From Alphaproteobacteria bacterium (GTDB lineage Bacteria > Pseudomonadota > Alphaproteobacteria > UBA8366), in the NCBI GenBank assembly GCA_021774335.1, contig JAJFJD010000047.1:16230-80229 (forward strand): 64,000 bases of DNA. The letters are read 5' to 3'. The notes beneath the pieces are model-generated. The model worked only from the letters and a program-made list of their open reading frames with translations. It was not told the DNA's origin and searched no databases. Shown piece after piece: positions 33,582 through 41,138 of the stretch (its first letter is position 1; every line of letters begins with the position of its first letter). The position numbers and the translations under genes were made by a program.

Positions 33582-34255
33582 CACGCGCCTTTCGCCGATT
33601 CCGTCGCGGCGCGCAGCCGCGCGGCGATCCCACTTGCGTCCAGATAGGCATGCGTTCGCGTTTCTGCCGGGCGGTGGATCAACTGGCGCAGGTCATCCGG
33701 CGTGTCGATGTCGAGGGCAATCCCCGGCAGGTCGACGATGATGGGTTCCACGCCGCGCGCCCGCGCCGCCGCCAAATGCGGTTTGAAACTGTCATTGCCG
33801 AAGCTGAACGGGATCAGGTCCGGTGGCGACAGGGCAATGCAGTTGGAGCCGCGCCGGTCATGGGCCGGAACGATCGTCATCGCCGGGGCGTCGCCATGCG
33901 CGGCCAGGACGGTTTCGATCTCGTCCCGCGTAATCAGCGGCGCGTCGCCGGGAAACGTCATGATGCTCGTGATGCCGCCGTCGATGAGGGTCGCAACCGC
34001 GGCTTCGACCGCGGCGGTCTGTCCCTGATTTTCGGCTTCGGTGATGATGCGGGCGCCGTAGCTCTTGGCGACGGCGGCGGCTTCCTCGTCCCGGGTGATC
34101 ACGGCGATGCCGGCCAGTCCCGGCACATCGGTCAGCACCGACAGCACGTCCTCGTACATCGTGCGGAACAGCAGCCGCCGTTCCGGCGGGCTGAGCGCGT
34201 CGGCTAGCCGCTGTTTGGCGTCGACAAGATCCTTGGCCGGCAGCACCGCCCACAT
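33581..34255 (-). CDS. cofC: Phospholactate/phosphoglycerate/PEP guanylyltransferase
   Basis: This 224-residue nucleotidyltransferase activates a three-carbon phosphoacid with GTP for F420 side-chain assembly. Family marks are the start MWAVLPAKDLVDAKQRLADALSPPERRLLF, MTFPGDAPLITRDEIE and IALSPPDLIPFSFGNDSFKPHLAAA. The start at 34255 matches the homology, while the open frame extends upstream. Related enzymes use 2-phospholactate, PEP or 3-phosphoglycerate, and I cannot tell which from sequence. It overlaps fbiC by one base. Confidence 0.9.
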   Translation of the reverse strand: MWAVLPAKDLVDAKQRLADALSPPERRLLFRTMYEDVLSVLTDVPGLAGIAVITRDEEAAAVAKSYGARIITEAENQGQTAAVEAAVATLIDGGITSIMTFPGDAPLITRDEIETVLAAHGDAPAMTIVPAHDRRGSNCIALSPPDLIPFSFGNDSFKPHLAAARARGVEPIIVDLPGIALDIDTPDDLRQLIHRPAETRTHAYLDASGIAARLRAATESAKGA

Positions 34256-34334
34256 ACAATATTTCCTTACTTCGGTGCAGCGTGTTGATGAGGCTCGGAC
34301 TATAGCAAAGGGGTGAGATTGCGCGCCAGTCCGC

Positions 34335-35306
34335 CTAACCATGCGATGAGTTGCCTAGCTTTTCGGCGAAGGTAAGTACTTCTCGGGCGAGCCTTTCCTT
34401 GTCGGCGAGAGTCTTCATGATCGTATCGGTCATCAACACGTCGACGCCGAGGGATCGTACCGCATCGTCGCTACCGGCGTCGCTGCTGTCGAGCACGAAT
34501 CCATCGAGCAGGTCGCCGTAATGCCGGGCAACCGCCACCGCGTCACTGTCCAATCCCAGCTCGGTCATCATCTTCGCGGTCGGGCCCTTCAACGCCTTGC
34601 CGCCGACGATCGGCGAGACCGCGACGACCGGGGCCTTGGCCGCCGTTAGCATATCGCGCAGACCGGGAACGGCGAAGATGGGATCGATGCTGATAAACGG
34701 GTTGGAGGGGCAGATCACGACCGCGCTGAGATCGTCGCCGGCCAATGCTTCGGCGATCCCCGGCGCCGGGTGGGCGTCCGCAGCGCCATCAAATCGGAAG
34801 CCGGTGACCACGGGCGCACATTGCTCGCGCACGAAATAATGCTGGAATGGCAGCGGTCCGTCCGGCGTTTCGACGATGGTGCGGACGGGCGTGTCGCTCA
34901 TCGGCAGGATCTTTGGCTCGATACCCAGCCGCTGCCGAAAATCGCCGGTGATGCCGGTCAGGGTCTCGCCGGATGCAAGACGGCGGCTGCGTTCGACGTG
35001 GGTGGCCAGGTCGCGGTCGCCGAGTTGGAACCAGGTTTCGCCACCCAATGCCTCCATCGAGGCCATGAATTGCCAGGTCTCACCGCCGCGGCCCCAACCG
35101 GTTTCAGTATTGCTGATGCCTGCCAGGGTGTAGGTCAGCGTGTCGATGTCGGGACAGATCGTCAGGCCGAGATGTTCGAAATCGTCGCCGGTGTTGGCGA
35201 TGATCGTCAGGTCTTCGGGTAGGAGGGTTCGCGCCAGACCCAGCGCCAGCTTGGCGCCACCGACGCCGCCGGACAGCGCGACGCAGCGGGGTGCCTGCGT
35301 GGTCAC
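34335..35306 (-). CDS. cofD: 2-phospho-L-lactate transferase (F420 biosynthesis)
   Basis: This 323-residue transferase moves the activated phosphoacid onto FO to give F420-0 or its analogue. Diagnostic blocks are CVALSGGVGGAKLALGLAR, IANTGDDFEHLGLTICPDIDTLTYTLAG, GWGRGGETW and VVICPSNPFISIDPI. It starts with GTG at 35306 in a GTGA overlap with the cofE stop. The 79 bp between it and cofC is the largest internal gap of the F420 genes. Confidence 0.93.
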   Translation of the reverse strand: MTTQAPRCVALSGGVGGAKLALGLARTLLPEDLTIIANTGDDFEHLGLTICPDIDTLTYTLAGISNTETGWGRGGETWQFMASMEALGGETWFQLGDRDLATHVERSRRLASGETLTGITGDFRQRLGIEPKILPMSDTPVRTIVETPDGPLPFQHYFVREQCAPVVTGFRFDGAADAHPAPGIAEALAGDDLSAVVICPSNPFISIDPIFAVPGLRDMLTAAKAPVVAVSPIVGGKALKGPTAKMMTELGLDSDAVAVARHYGDLLDGFVLDSSDAGSDDAVRSLGVDVLMTDTIMKTLADKERLAREVLTFAEKLGNSSHG

Positions 35307-36073
35307 CGGAACAAATCCTCATTCTCGCCGCGCAGCAACTCGCCGACGGTGCCGTCTTCGGCCTCCGGGGCAAAGCCCCGGATCAGCGCGACCGGCGTTC
35401 CTTCCGCTCCTTCGCCCTGCACTACCGATGCAGTCGCGGCCAGTTCATCCGCTAGACCGACCGTGGACACGCGCAGCTCGCGGCCGAACAGGTCTTTGTC
35501 GCCGCGCAGGTCGAGAAGCGAGCGCAGGCCCGATACGCCGATCGCGGTGCCGACAGTGCCGTACCGCCACGCCCGGCCGATGCTGTCGTTGATGATCACG
35601 GCGGGCGTGGTGCCCGTGATTCCGGCGATCGCGGCGCGCAATTGTTTGCAGGATCGATCCGGATCCTGCGGCAATAGCAACACGCGTTCGTCGCCGTTCG
35701 TCGGCTCCACGTTCGAGGCGTCGATTCCGGCGTTGGCCAAGACGAATCCCAGGCGATGTTCCACGATCAACAGGCCGGGCCGTTGCCGCACTACCCGTGT
35801 CGACTCGCCGAGGATCAGTTCGATCAGCCGCGGGTCCTTGTCGACTTCCGCCCCCAGCGCCACGGCTTCGGCCGACGGCGTAATGTCGCCGAGCGTGGCG
35901 TAGCGTCCTTCCGCCTTCGAGACAATCTTCTGGGCGACCACGATCACGTCGTCGCGCCGCAGTGTCACGTCGGCCCGGCCCAGTGCCGAGAGGATCAGGT
36001 CACAAAGGTCGTCGCCGGGCTGGACCAGCGGAATGCCGGGAAGGGCGAGGGTTTCGATCCGCCGCGGCGTCAC
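35303..36073 (-). CDS. cofE: F420-0:gamma-L-glutamate ligase
   Basis: This 256-residue GTP-dependent ligase adds the gamma-glutamate tail. Markers are LPGIPLVQPGDDLCDLI, VVAQKIVSKAEGR, LILGEST, EHRLGFVLANAGID and IINDSIGRAWR. It is the stand-alone CofE form. The nitroreductase-like second domain found in mycobacterial FbiB is absent, so no reductase for dehydro-F420 is encoded here. It starts with GTG at 36073 overlapping the npdG stop (GTGA). Confidence 0.93.
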   Translation of the reverse strand: MTPRRIETLALPGIPLVQPGDDLCDLILSALGRADVTLRRDDVIVVAQKIVSKAEGRYATLGDITPSAEAVALGAEVDKDPRLIELILGESTRVVRQRPGLLIVEHRLGFVLANAGIDASNVEPTNGDERVLLLPQDPDRSCKQLRAAIAGITGTTPAVIINDSIGRAWRYGTVGTAIGVSGLRSLLDLRGDKDLFGRELRVSTVGLADELAATASVVQGEGAEGTPVALIRGFAPEAEDGTVGELLRGENEDLFR

Positions 36074-36726
36074 GCCTTCGGCTCACCCGTGATGCGGATG
36101 CCCGCGTGGTCCAGATCGTTCCGGTTGATGAAGATCAGGATCGACGTCAACGCTTCCGCCGCCGCCGAATTGTCGATCGAGCCGGCATGCCAGGCGATCA
36201 GCCCGGCGGCTTCCGCAAGGTCGACCGCGCTTTGCCGCGCCGCGCGGCTGTTGCCGCAGACCAGCACGTCGCAGTCGATCTTGGCGTTCGGATCCTGCAG
36301 CAAGTCGGCAGCCACATTCTGGAAGGCGGATACCACCTTGACCCCGTCGCCGAGGAATTCCTGCGCCGCCTTGGCGGCGGACCCTGCGGGCGGCAGTTGC
36401 ACGCGGGCGACCTTGGGCGGGACGAGCGGCACGGTCGCGTCGACCAGGACTTTCCCCTGTGCCCCGTCGCGCACCGCCTCCAGCATCGCCTGATGCGTGC
36501 CGAAGGGGACGGTCAGGACGACGATATCCGCCGCCGCGGCGGCATCGCCGTTCTCCAGCCCGCGGATCGAGCCGCCGGACATCTCCGCTGCCTTCTTCTC
36601 GGCATTCTCCGCCGAGCGGGAGCCGATGATGATGTCATATCCGGCGCTGGCCCACCGCTGCGCCAGACCGGAGCCCAAGGCCCCGGTGCCGCCGATTACG
36701 GCGATGGTTGGTTTTTGGTCCGCCAT
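36070..36726 (-). CDS. npdG: NADPH-dependent F420 reductase
   Basis: This 218-residue Rossmann protein has the NADP site IGGTGALGSGLAQRWASAGYDIIIGSRS, where the SR after the second strand fits the NADP 2'-phosphate. The PFGTHQAMLE and DATVPLVPP segments are as in F420:NADP oxidoreductases. It transfers hydride between NADPH and F420 and would keep F420H2 available for the LLM enzymes. The ATG at 36726 has an AAAAGGAC site. Confidence 0.9.
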   Translation of the reverse strand: MADQKPTIAVIGGTGALGSGLAQRWASAGYDIIIGSRSAENAEKKAAEMSGGSIRGLENGDAAAAADIVVLTVPFGTHQAMLEAVRDGAQGKVLVDATVPLVPPKVARVQLPPAGSAAKAAQEFLGDGVKVVSAFQNVAADLLQDPNAKIDCDVLVCGNSRAARQSAVDLAEAAGLIAWHAGSIDNSAAAEALTSILIFINRNDLDHAGIRITGEPKA

Positions 36727-36781
36727 TTTGCGTCCTTTTCCTACTTCTTATTGCTCTTGTTCTTTTGTGACCGTGCTGCCG

Positions 36782-37570
36782 TCAGTGCTTGCCGAAATGC
36801 GCCAGCACCGCCGTGTTGAAGGCCTCCGGCTGTTCGATATTCGACAGATGCGCTGCATCGTCCAGCACCACCATCTCCGAACCGGAAACCGCGTCGTGAA
36901 TGACCTTGGAATGCTCGACCGTGGTCGCCGGATCGTCCGCGCCAACCAGCACCAGCGTCGGTGTTGTGATCTTCGGCAGCAGGTCGCCGTGGTCCATCAC
37001 GTCGATCGCCATGCCGCACCCGACGAAGCCGTCGACCGGCGTCGTCTTGATCATTTCCGCGACCGGCGCCAGTTCCGCTGCATTATTCGCCCGAAAACCT
37101 TCAGTGAACCAGCGTTGCAGCGTCGGATCGACGAGCGACGGCATGCCGCCCTCGCGCGCCATGTTGATGCGTTCTTCCCACATGCCGGGGGCGCCCAACT
37201 GGCTTGCGGTATCGCACAATGTCAGGCTGTGCAGCACTTCGGGATTCTTCGCGCCGAGCTGCTGGCCAATCATGCCGCCCATGGAAAGGCCGCAGAAATG
37301 CACCTTGTCCAGACCGAGCGCGCCGATCAGCGCCACCGCATCCTGGCGCAGCCCATCAAAGCTGTAGGGCGGTTCGGTCGCCTGCGTGCCGCCGTGGCCG
37401 CGCTGGTCGTAGCGCAGCACCCGGTACTTCTGGGTCAGCGCCGGAATCTGCTTGTCCCACATACTGTAATTGGTCGCGAGGCTGTTGCTCAGCATCACCA
37501 CCGGTGCATCCGCCGGGCCGTCGAGCTGATAGGCAATATCGATGTCGTTGGCGTTGATCGTTTCCCCCAT
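36782..37570 (-). CDS. Alpha/beta hydrolase, 3-oxoadipate enol-lactonase-like
   Basis: This 262-residue alpha/beta hydrolase has nucleophile S in CGLSMGGMIGQ (near residue 104), acid D in LVGADDPATT and base H in LDDAAHLSNIEQPEAF. Similarity to PcaD-type enol-lactonases is clear in NDIDIAYQLDGPADAPVVMLSNSLATNYSMWD. The true substrate may differ, since no other beta-ketoadipate gene is present. It is 55 bp upstream of npdG on the same strand, so it may be the first gene of the F420 operon. Confidence 0.82.
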   Translation of the reverse strand: MGETINANDIDIAYQLDGPADAPVVMLSNSLATNYSMWDKQIPALTQKYRVLRYDQRGHGGTQATEPPYSFDGLRQDAVALIGALGLDKVHFCGLSMGGMIGQQLGAKNPEVLHSLTLCDTASQLGAPGMWEERINMAREGGMPSLVDPTLQRWFTEGFRANNAAELAPVAEMIKTTPVDGFVGCGMAIDVMDHGDLLPKITTPTLVLVGADDPATTVEHSKVIHDAVSGSEMVVLDDAAHLSNIEQPEAFNTAVLAHFGKH

Positions 37571-37735
37571 GGTCTTTCTCCCTATGCGTATTGTTCGTCG
37601 TTGTGCGGTTGCTGCGGCGTGGCTGCCTACAGTCGATTAGCGTATAGCGCGATGGAATTTCAAGCAGGAGTATCTTGGCACAGCCGGGCGATTGAAACAT
37701 AACAGTGATCTGACAAATTGCACGAGGGGGCCGCG

Positions 37736-38791
37736 ATGCAGTGGGTGAAGGTTTGTCTGATCGGATTTGCCGCGATACTCCAGGCTGGGTGCCAAACCAC
37801 CGACCCGGCGGAATACAAGACCGCGGCCGATCTGTTGCTCGATCTTTCGCACCGGTCCCGGGACAGCCTGTCCAGCATGCCGCCGATCGAACCGGTGGAA
37901 AAACCCTTCACCGCCGCCTTGAATGCAGTGCTCGACGGCGACCGCGCGGCAGCCGACAAGCACGCGGCCGCGGCCGGCTACCGGATCGTCGACAAGCAGT
38001 ATGACGGCAAAGGCTACGCCATTCTGCTCGAGAGCGACGGTGCGGGCATCGGGCCGGTTGTCGCCATCGCCAAGACCCCGGCGCGCGATGCCATCATCCA
38101 GGCGCCGCATCCGGTTAAGGACAGCCACACCGACAAGCAGGCCGCCGTGCTGTTCCTGAAGCTCGGCGCGCGGGCGTTGATCGTCGCCGGGGCGCATCGT
38201 TGCGCCGCTCGGGACGAATCGCCGTGCAGCGGCAGGACGGGCGTTTGCGGCGACGGGCGCGCGCCCTACCGGACCTCGGACCCGGCGCATAACCCGGCGA
38301 CCCTGTTCCACGTCGCGCACCGCACCTTCACCCGGCGCTGGGAAAAGTCCATCGCGATCCAGACGCACGGGTTCAACAATTCCGGCAGTTCGGTCTGGTT
38401 CGTCATGTCGGACGGGACCAAGGAAAAACGTCCCGGCGATTCGTCGCTGGTCGGTAAGGTCCGTGACCGCATCCACACGGTGCTGGGCCGGAAGGAACGC
38501 GCGGTGAGCTGCCAGGACCCGAATGACCGTAGCATCCGGACGCGCTGGCTCTGCGCGGCGACCACGGTGCAGGGCCGCGACCTGAACGGCAGCCCGGATA
38601 TATGCCGCGTTTCGGCCAAGAAATCCTCCGGGCGGTTCCTCCACATCGAGCAGGCATTGGAGGAAGTACGCCGTCCCTACGGCCGGGATTGGAAAAATAT
38701 CTCCCAATATCCGGGGAGTAACGCCATACTGAAAGCCCTGGCGCAAGAACTGCCCTGTCTCCAACCGGGCTGCGCGCCCGTCCGGCGGTAA
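37736..38791 (+). CDS. Probable lipoprotein of unknown function
   Basis: This 351-residue protein starts with a signal sequence (MQWVKVCLIGFAAILQAGC) whose LQAGC resembles a lipobox, with Q at an unusual position. The body contains APHPVKDSHTDKQAAVLFLKLGARALIVAGAHRC, a Cys-rich segment (CAARDESPCSGRTGVCGDG), and HNPATLFHVAHRTFTRRWEKSIAIQTHGF. The conserved-looking His/Asp/Arg pattern suggests a hydrolase, but I do not recognise the family. The ATG at 37736 follows GAGGGGG. It is divergent from the PcaD-like gene. Confidence 0.7.
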   Translation: MQWVKVCLIGFAAILQAGCQTTDPAEYKTAADLLLDLSHRSRDSLSSMPPIEPVEKPFTAALNAVLDGDRAAADKHAAAAGYRIVDKQYDGKGYAILLESDGAGIGPVVAIAKTPARDAIIQAPHPVKDSHTDKQAAVLFLKLGARALIVAGAHRCAARDESPCSGRTGVCGDGRAPYRTSDPAHNPATLFHVAHRTFTRRWEKSIAIQTHGFNNSGSSVWFVMSDGTKEKRPGDSSLVGKVRDRIHTVLGRKERAVSCQDPNDRSIRTRWLCAATTVQGRDLNGSPDICRVSAKKSSGRFLHIEQALEEVRRPYGRDWKNISQYPGSNAILKALAQELPCLQPGCAPVRR

Positions 38792-38821
38792 ATCCAACAA
38801 TACCGCCGCGACTTCCAACAC

Positions 38822-38845
38822 AGCCAATCAGCCAATCAGCCAATC
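38822..38845. repeat. Three tandem copies of an 8-bp unit
   Basis: AGCCAATC occurs three times without spacing, at 38822-38829, 38830-38837 and 38838-38845. It lies 17 bp before the M20 peptidase start codon and just ahead of its ribosome site. It may simply be slippage-prone sequence. Confidence 0.9.
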
Positions 38846-38862
38846 CGGCAAGGGAGAGCACG

Positions 38863-40008
38863 ATGCCCGAACGCAGTTCCAATACTCCGAAGGTTGATCC
38901 CCAGGAGATTCTCGACGGCATCCAGAAATGGGTCGAGATCGAGACACCGACCTATGAAGGCGACGCGGTCAATATTCTCGTCGACGAGGTTGAGGAAAGC
39001 ATGAAGGCGCTGGGCGCGAAGATTAACCGCACGCCCGGCCGAGATGGCTTCGGCGACATCCTGCGCACGCGCACGCCGTGGGGCGGCGACGGGCCGGGCA
39101 TTTTAGTGCTCAGCCATCTCGATACGGTCCATCCGATCGGCAGCAAGGAAGAGTACAATCCCTGGCGCCGCGAGGGTGATTCGGTGTACGGCCCCGGCAT
39201 CTACGACATGAAGGCCGGCGCGTATCTCGCCTATTACGCCTATCAGCATCTCGTCCGGATGGGGAAGCAGACGCCGCTGCCCGTGACTTTCATGTATATC
39301 CCGGAAGAAGAGATCGGCAGCCCGACGTCGCGCGCGCTGATCGAGGAAGAAGCCAAGAAGCACAAATACGTGCTGGTGACCGAACCCGCCCGTGAAGGCG
39401 GCAAGATCGTCACCGGGCGTAAGGGCGTCGGCCGGTTCGAGGCGCGGACCCATGGCGTCGCCGCGCATTCCGGATCGCGCCATCAGGACGGCCGCAGCGC
39501 GATTCAGGAAATGGCGCGGGTGATCCTCGCGATCGATGGCATGACCGACTACGACCGCGGCGTAACCACGAATGTCGGTATCGTGAAGGGCGGCTCCGGC
39601 GTCAACGTGATTTCCCATGAATGCTACGTGGAAATCGACCTGCGTGTGCCGACGCCGGAACTGGCTGCGGAATATGAGGCCAAGATCCTCGGTCTCACGG
39701 CGGAAAACCCGGACGTGAAGCTGGAAATCACCGGCGGCATCAATCGCCCGCCCTACCAGAAGGACGAAGGCATCCAATCGCTGTTCGAGCATGCCAAGGA
39801 ACTGTGCGCCGAGATCGGCTTCGAGCTGGAAGACATGCATACCGGCGGCGGCAGCGATGGCTGCTTCACCGCGGCACTCGGGATTCCCACGCTGGACGGC
39901 CTCGGCGCGGACGGCGTCGGTGCGCATGCCCAGAACGAGCAGATCTACTTCTCGTCGCTGGAACCGCGCGCCAAGATGTGGGTCAGGCTCCTGGAAACGT
40001 TGGAATAA
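38863..40008 (+). CDS. M20 family metallopeptidase (glutamate carboxypeptidase-like)
   Basis: This 381-residue cytoplasmic di-zinc peptidase has its metal and catalytic residues laid out as in CPG2/ArgE relatives: LSHLDTVHPIG (H and catalytic D), GPGIYDMKAG (bridging D), YIPEEEIGS (catalytic E-E), LVTEPA and a last histidine in GVGAHAQNEQIYF. A dimerisation lid lies between (ARTHGVAAHSG). A good AGGGAGA site precedes the ATG. The substrate is likely an N-acyl or C-terminal glutamate amide, which is family knowledge and not specific. Confidence 0.88.
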   Translation: MPERSSNTPKVDPQEILDGIQKWVEIETPTYEGDAVNILVDEVEESMKALGAKINRTPGRDGFGDILRTRTPWGGDGPGILVLSHLDTVHPIGSKEEYNPWRREGDSVYGPGIYDMKAGAYLAYYAYQHLVRMGKQTPLPVTFMYIPEEEIGSPTSRALIEEEAKKHKYVLVTEPAREGGKIVTGRKGVGRFEARTHGVAAHSGSRHQDGRSAIQEMARVILAIDGMTDYDRGVTTNVGIVKGGSGVNVISHECYVEIDLRVPTPELAAEYEAKILGLTAENPDVKLEITGGINRPPYQKDEGIQSLFEHAKELCAEIGFELEDMHTGGGSDGCFTAALGIPTLDGLGADGVGAHAQNEQIYFSSLEPRAKMWVRLLETLE

Positions 40009-40020
40009 AACGAACGGCGG

Positions 40021-40740
40021 TTACGGACAGCCCAACTGGTCGGCGAGACCGGTGAAGCTGTCGGCGACGTAGTCGAAGTCGTGCTCCGCCTTGGTGTCGG
40101 TCGCTTGGTCCGGGCCATGCTCGCTGGGCCGCAGGACGAAGGCAGTGCGGAAGCCCTGCTGGCTCGCCGCGACCAGGTCATTATTGTGGGCCGCGGTCAT
40201 CATGCAGCTTTCCGGCGGCAGGCCGAGCGCGTCGGCGCAGTTGATATAGGCGTCGGGACACGGCTTGTAGTGGCGCACCACCTCGGACCCCAGGATCACG
40301 TCCCACGGCAGCCCGGCGTTCTTCGCCATGTTGACCATCAATGCGATGTTGCCGTTCGACTGGGTCGCGATGATGAAGCGCTGCTTTAGGCGGGTCAGTC
40401 CCTCCACCGAATCCGGCCACGGGGTCAGGCGATGCCAGGCCCGGTTCAGATGGTCGATGTCGTCCTCGGCGAGGCCGCCGATATCGTAACGGCGCAGCAA
40501 TTCGTCCAGGTTCATCCGGTGCAGCACGTCGAGCTTGGTGAAGGGCAATTCGCCGCTGCGCACGCGCTGCATCGACGGGTTGTAGAGCGCCCGCCACGCC
40601 ACCGCGAACTCCACCGGATCGACGCCTTTGATGCCGTGGTCGGCGAAAAATGTCTCGGCCTCACGCGCGATGCTGCTGCGCCAGTCCACTACCGTGCCGA
40701 ACACGTCGAAGGTGAGTGCCTTGATCTCCGGTGCCGCCAT
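40021..40740 (-). CDS. HAD-superfamily hydrolase, haloacid dehalogenase type II
   Basis: This 239-residue HAD-fold enzyme has nucleophile D in LTFDVFGTVVDWR (motif I), motif II in IIATQSNGN, motif III lysine in VVRHYKPCPDAY and motif IV in MMTAAHNNDL. FGTVVDWR and the C-terminal layout match L-2-haloacid dehalogenases, although many such proteins have other phosphatase or dehalogenase substrates. It ends 12 bp from the convergent M20 peptidase gene. Confidence 0.85.
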   Translation of the reverse strand: MAAPEIKALTFDVFGTVVDWRSSIAREAETFFADHGIKGVDPVEFAVAWRALYNPSMQRVRSGELPFTKLDVLHRMNLDELLRRYDIGGLAEDDIDHLNRAWHRLTPWPDSVEGLTRLKQRFIIATQSNGNIALMVNMAKNAGLPWDVILGSEVVRHYKPCPDAYINCADALGLPPESCMMTAAHNNDLVAASQQGFRTAFVLRPSEHGPDQATDTKAEHDFDYVADSFTGLADQLGCP

Positions 40741-40816
40741 GCGATTGATCCTTGTGCCGATTGGTCCCGGTATCAGAGGTGGACCACGGCTACCGCTGCG
40801 TCAAGCGCCCGGCCAA

Positions 40817-41128
40817 TCAGTCGGGAATCTCGATGTCGAGCAGCGGCGCATGCTGTTGCGCCCCGTAGATGTCGGAATCCTCGGGGTCGCCCGACCGTGC
40901 CAAGCGCGGGATCGTGACCTTGATCGCATAGGCGACGTCGTAAGGGATGATCGACACCTCGTTGTTCGACACGCCGTAGAGATCGGCGATGCGCTGTACG
41001 TTGATCGCGCCGCTGTCGAGGACACGACGGTAGGTCGCTTCGTCCTCGAACATCATGTCGAGCGTGCAGAGCAGCGCACCCGCGTTCTTTGAGCGCAATA
41101 CCTGCGCTAAATCGACCAGTCTTGCCAT
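40817..41128 (-). CDS. DUF4387 family protein (AtuA partner)
   Basis: This 103-residue protein starts MARLVDLAQVLRSKNAGALLCTLDMMFED, the signature of DUF4387 proteins. These are commonly encoded next to, or fused with, DUF1446/AtuA proteins. The ATG at 41128 has AGGAGGCG upstream and lies 10 bp after the AtuA-like gene, so the two form one unit. No function is established; a small subunit of an AtuA-type enzyme is plausible. Confidence 0.86.
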   Translation of the reverse strand: MARLVDLAQVLRSKNAGALLCTLDMMFEDEATYRRVLDSGAINVQRIADLYGVSNNEVSIIPYDVAYAIKVTIPRLARSGDPEDSDIYGAQQHAPLLDIEIPD

Positions 41129-41138
41129 GCTCCGCCTC

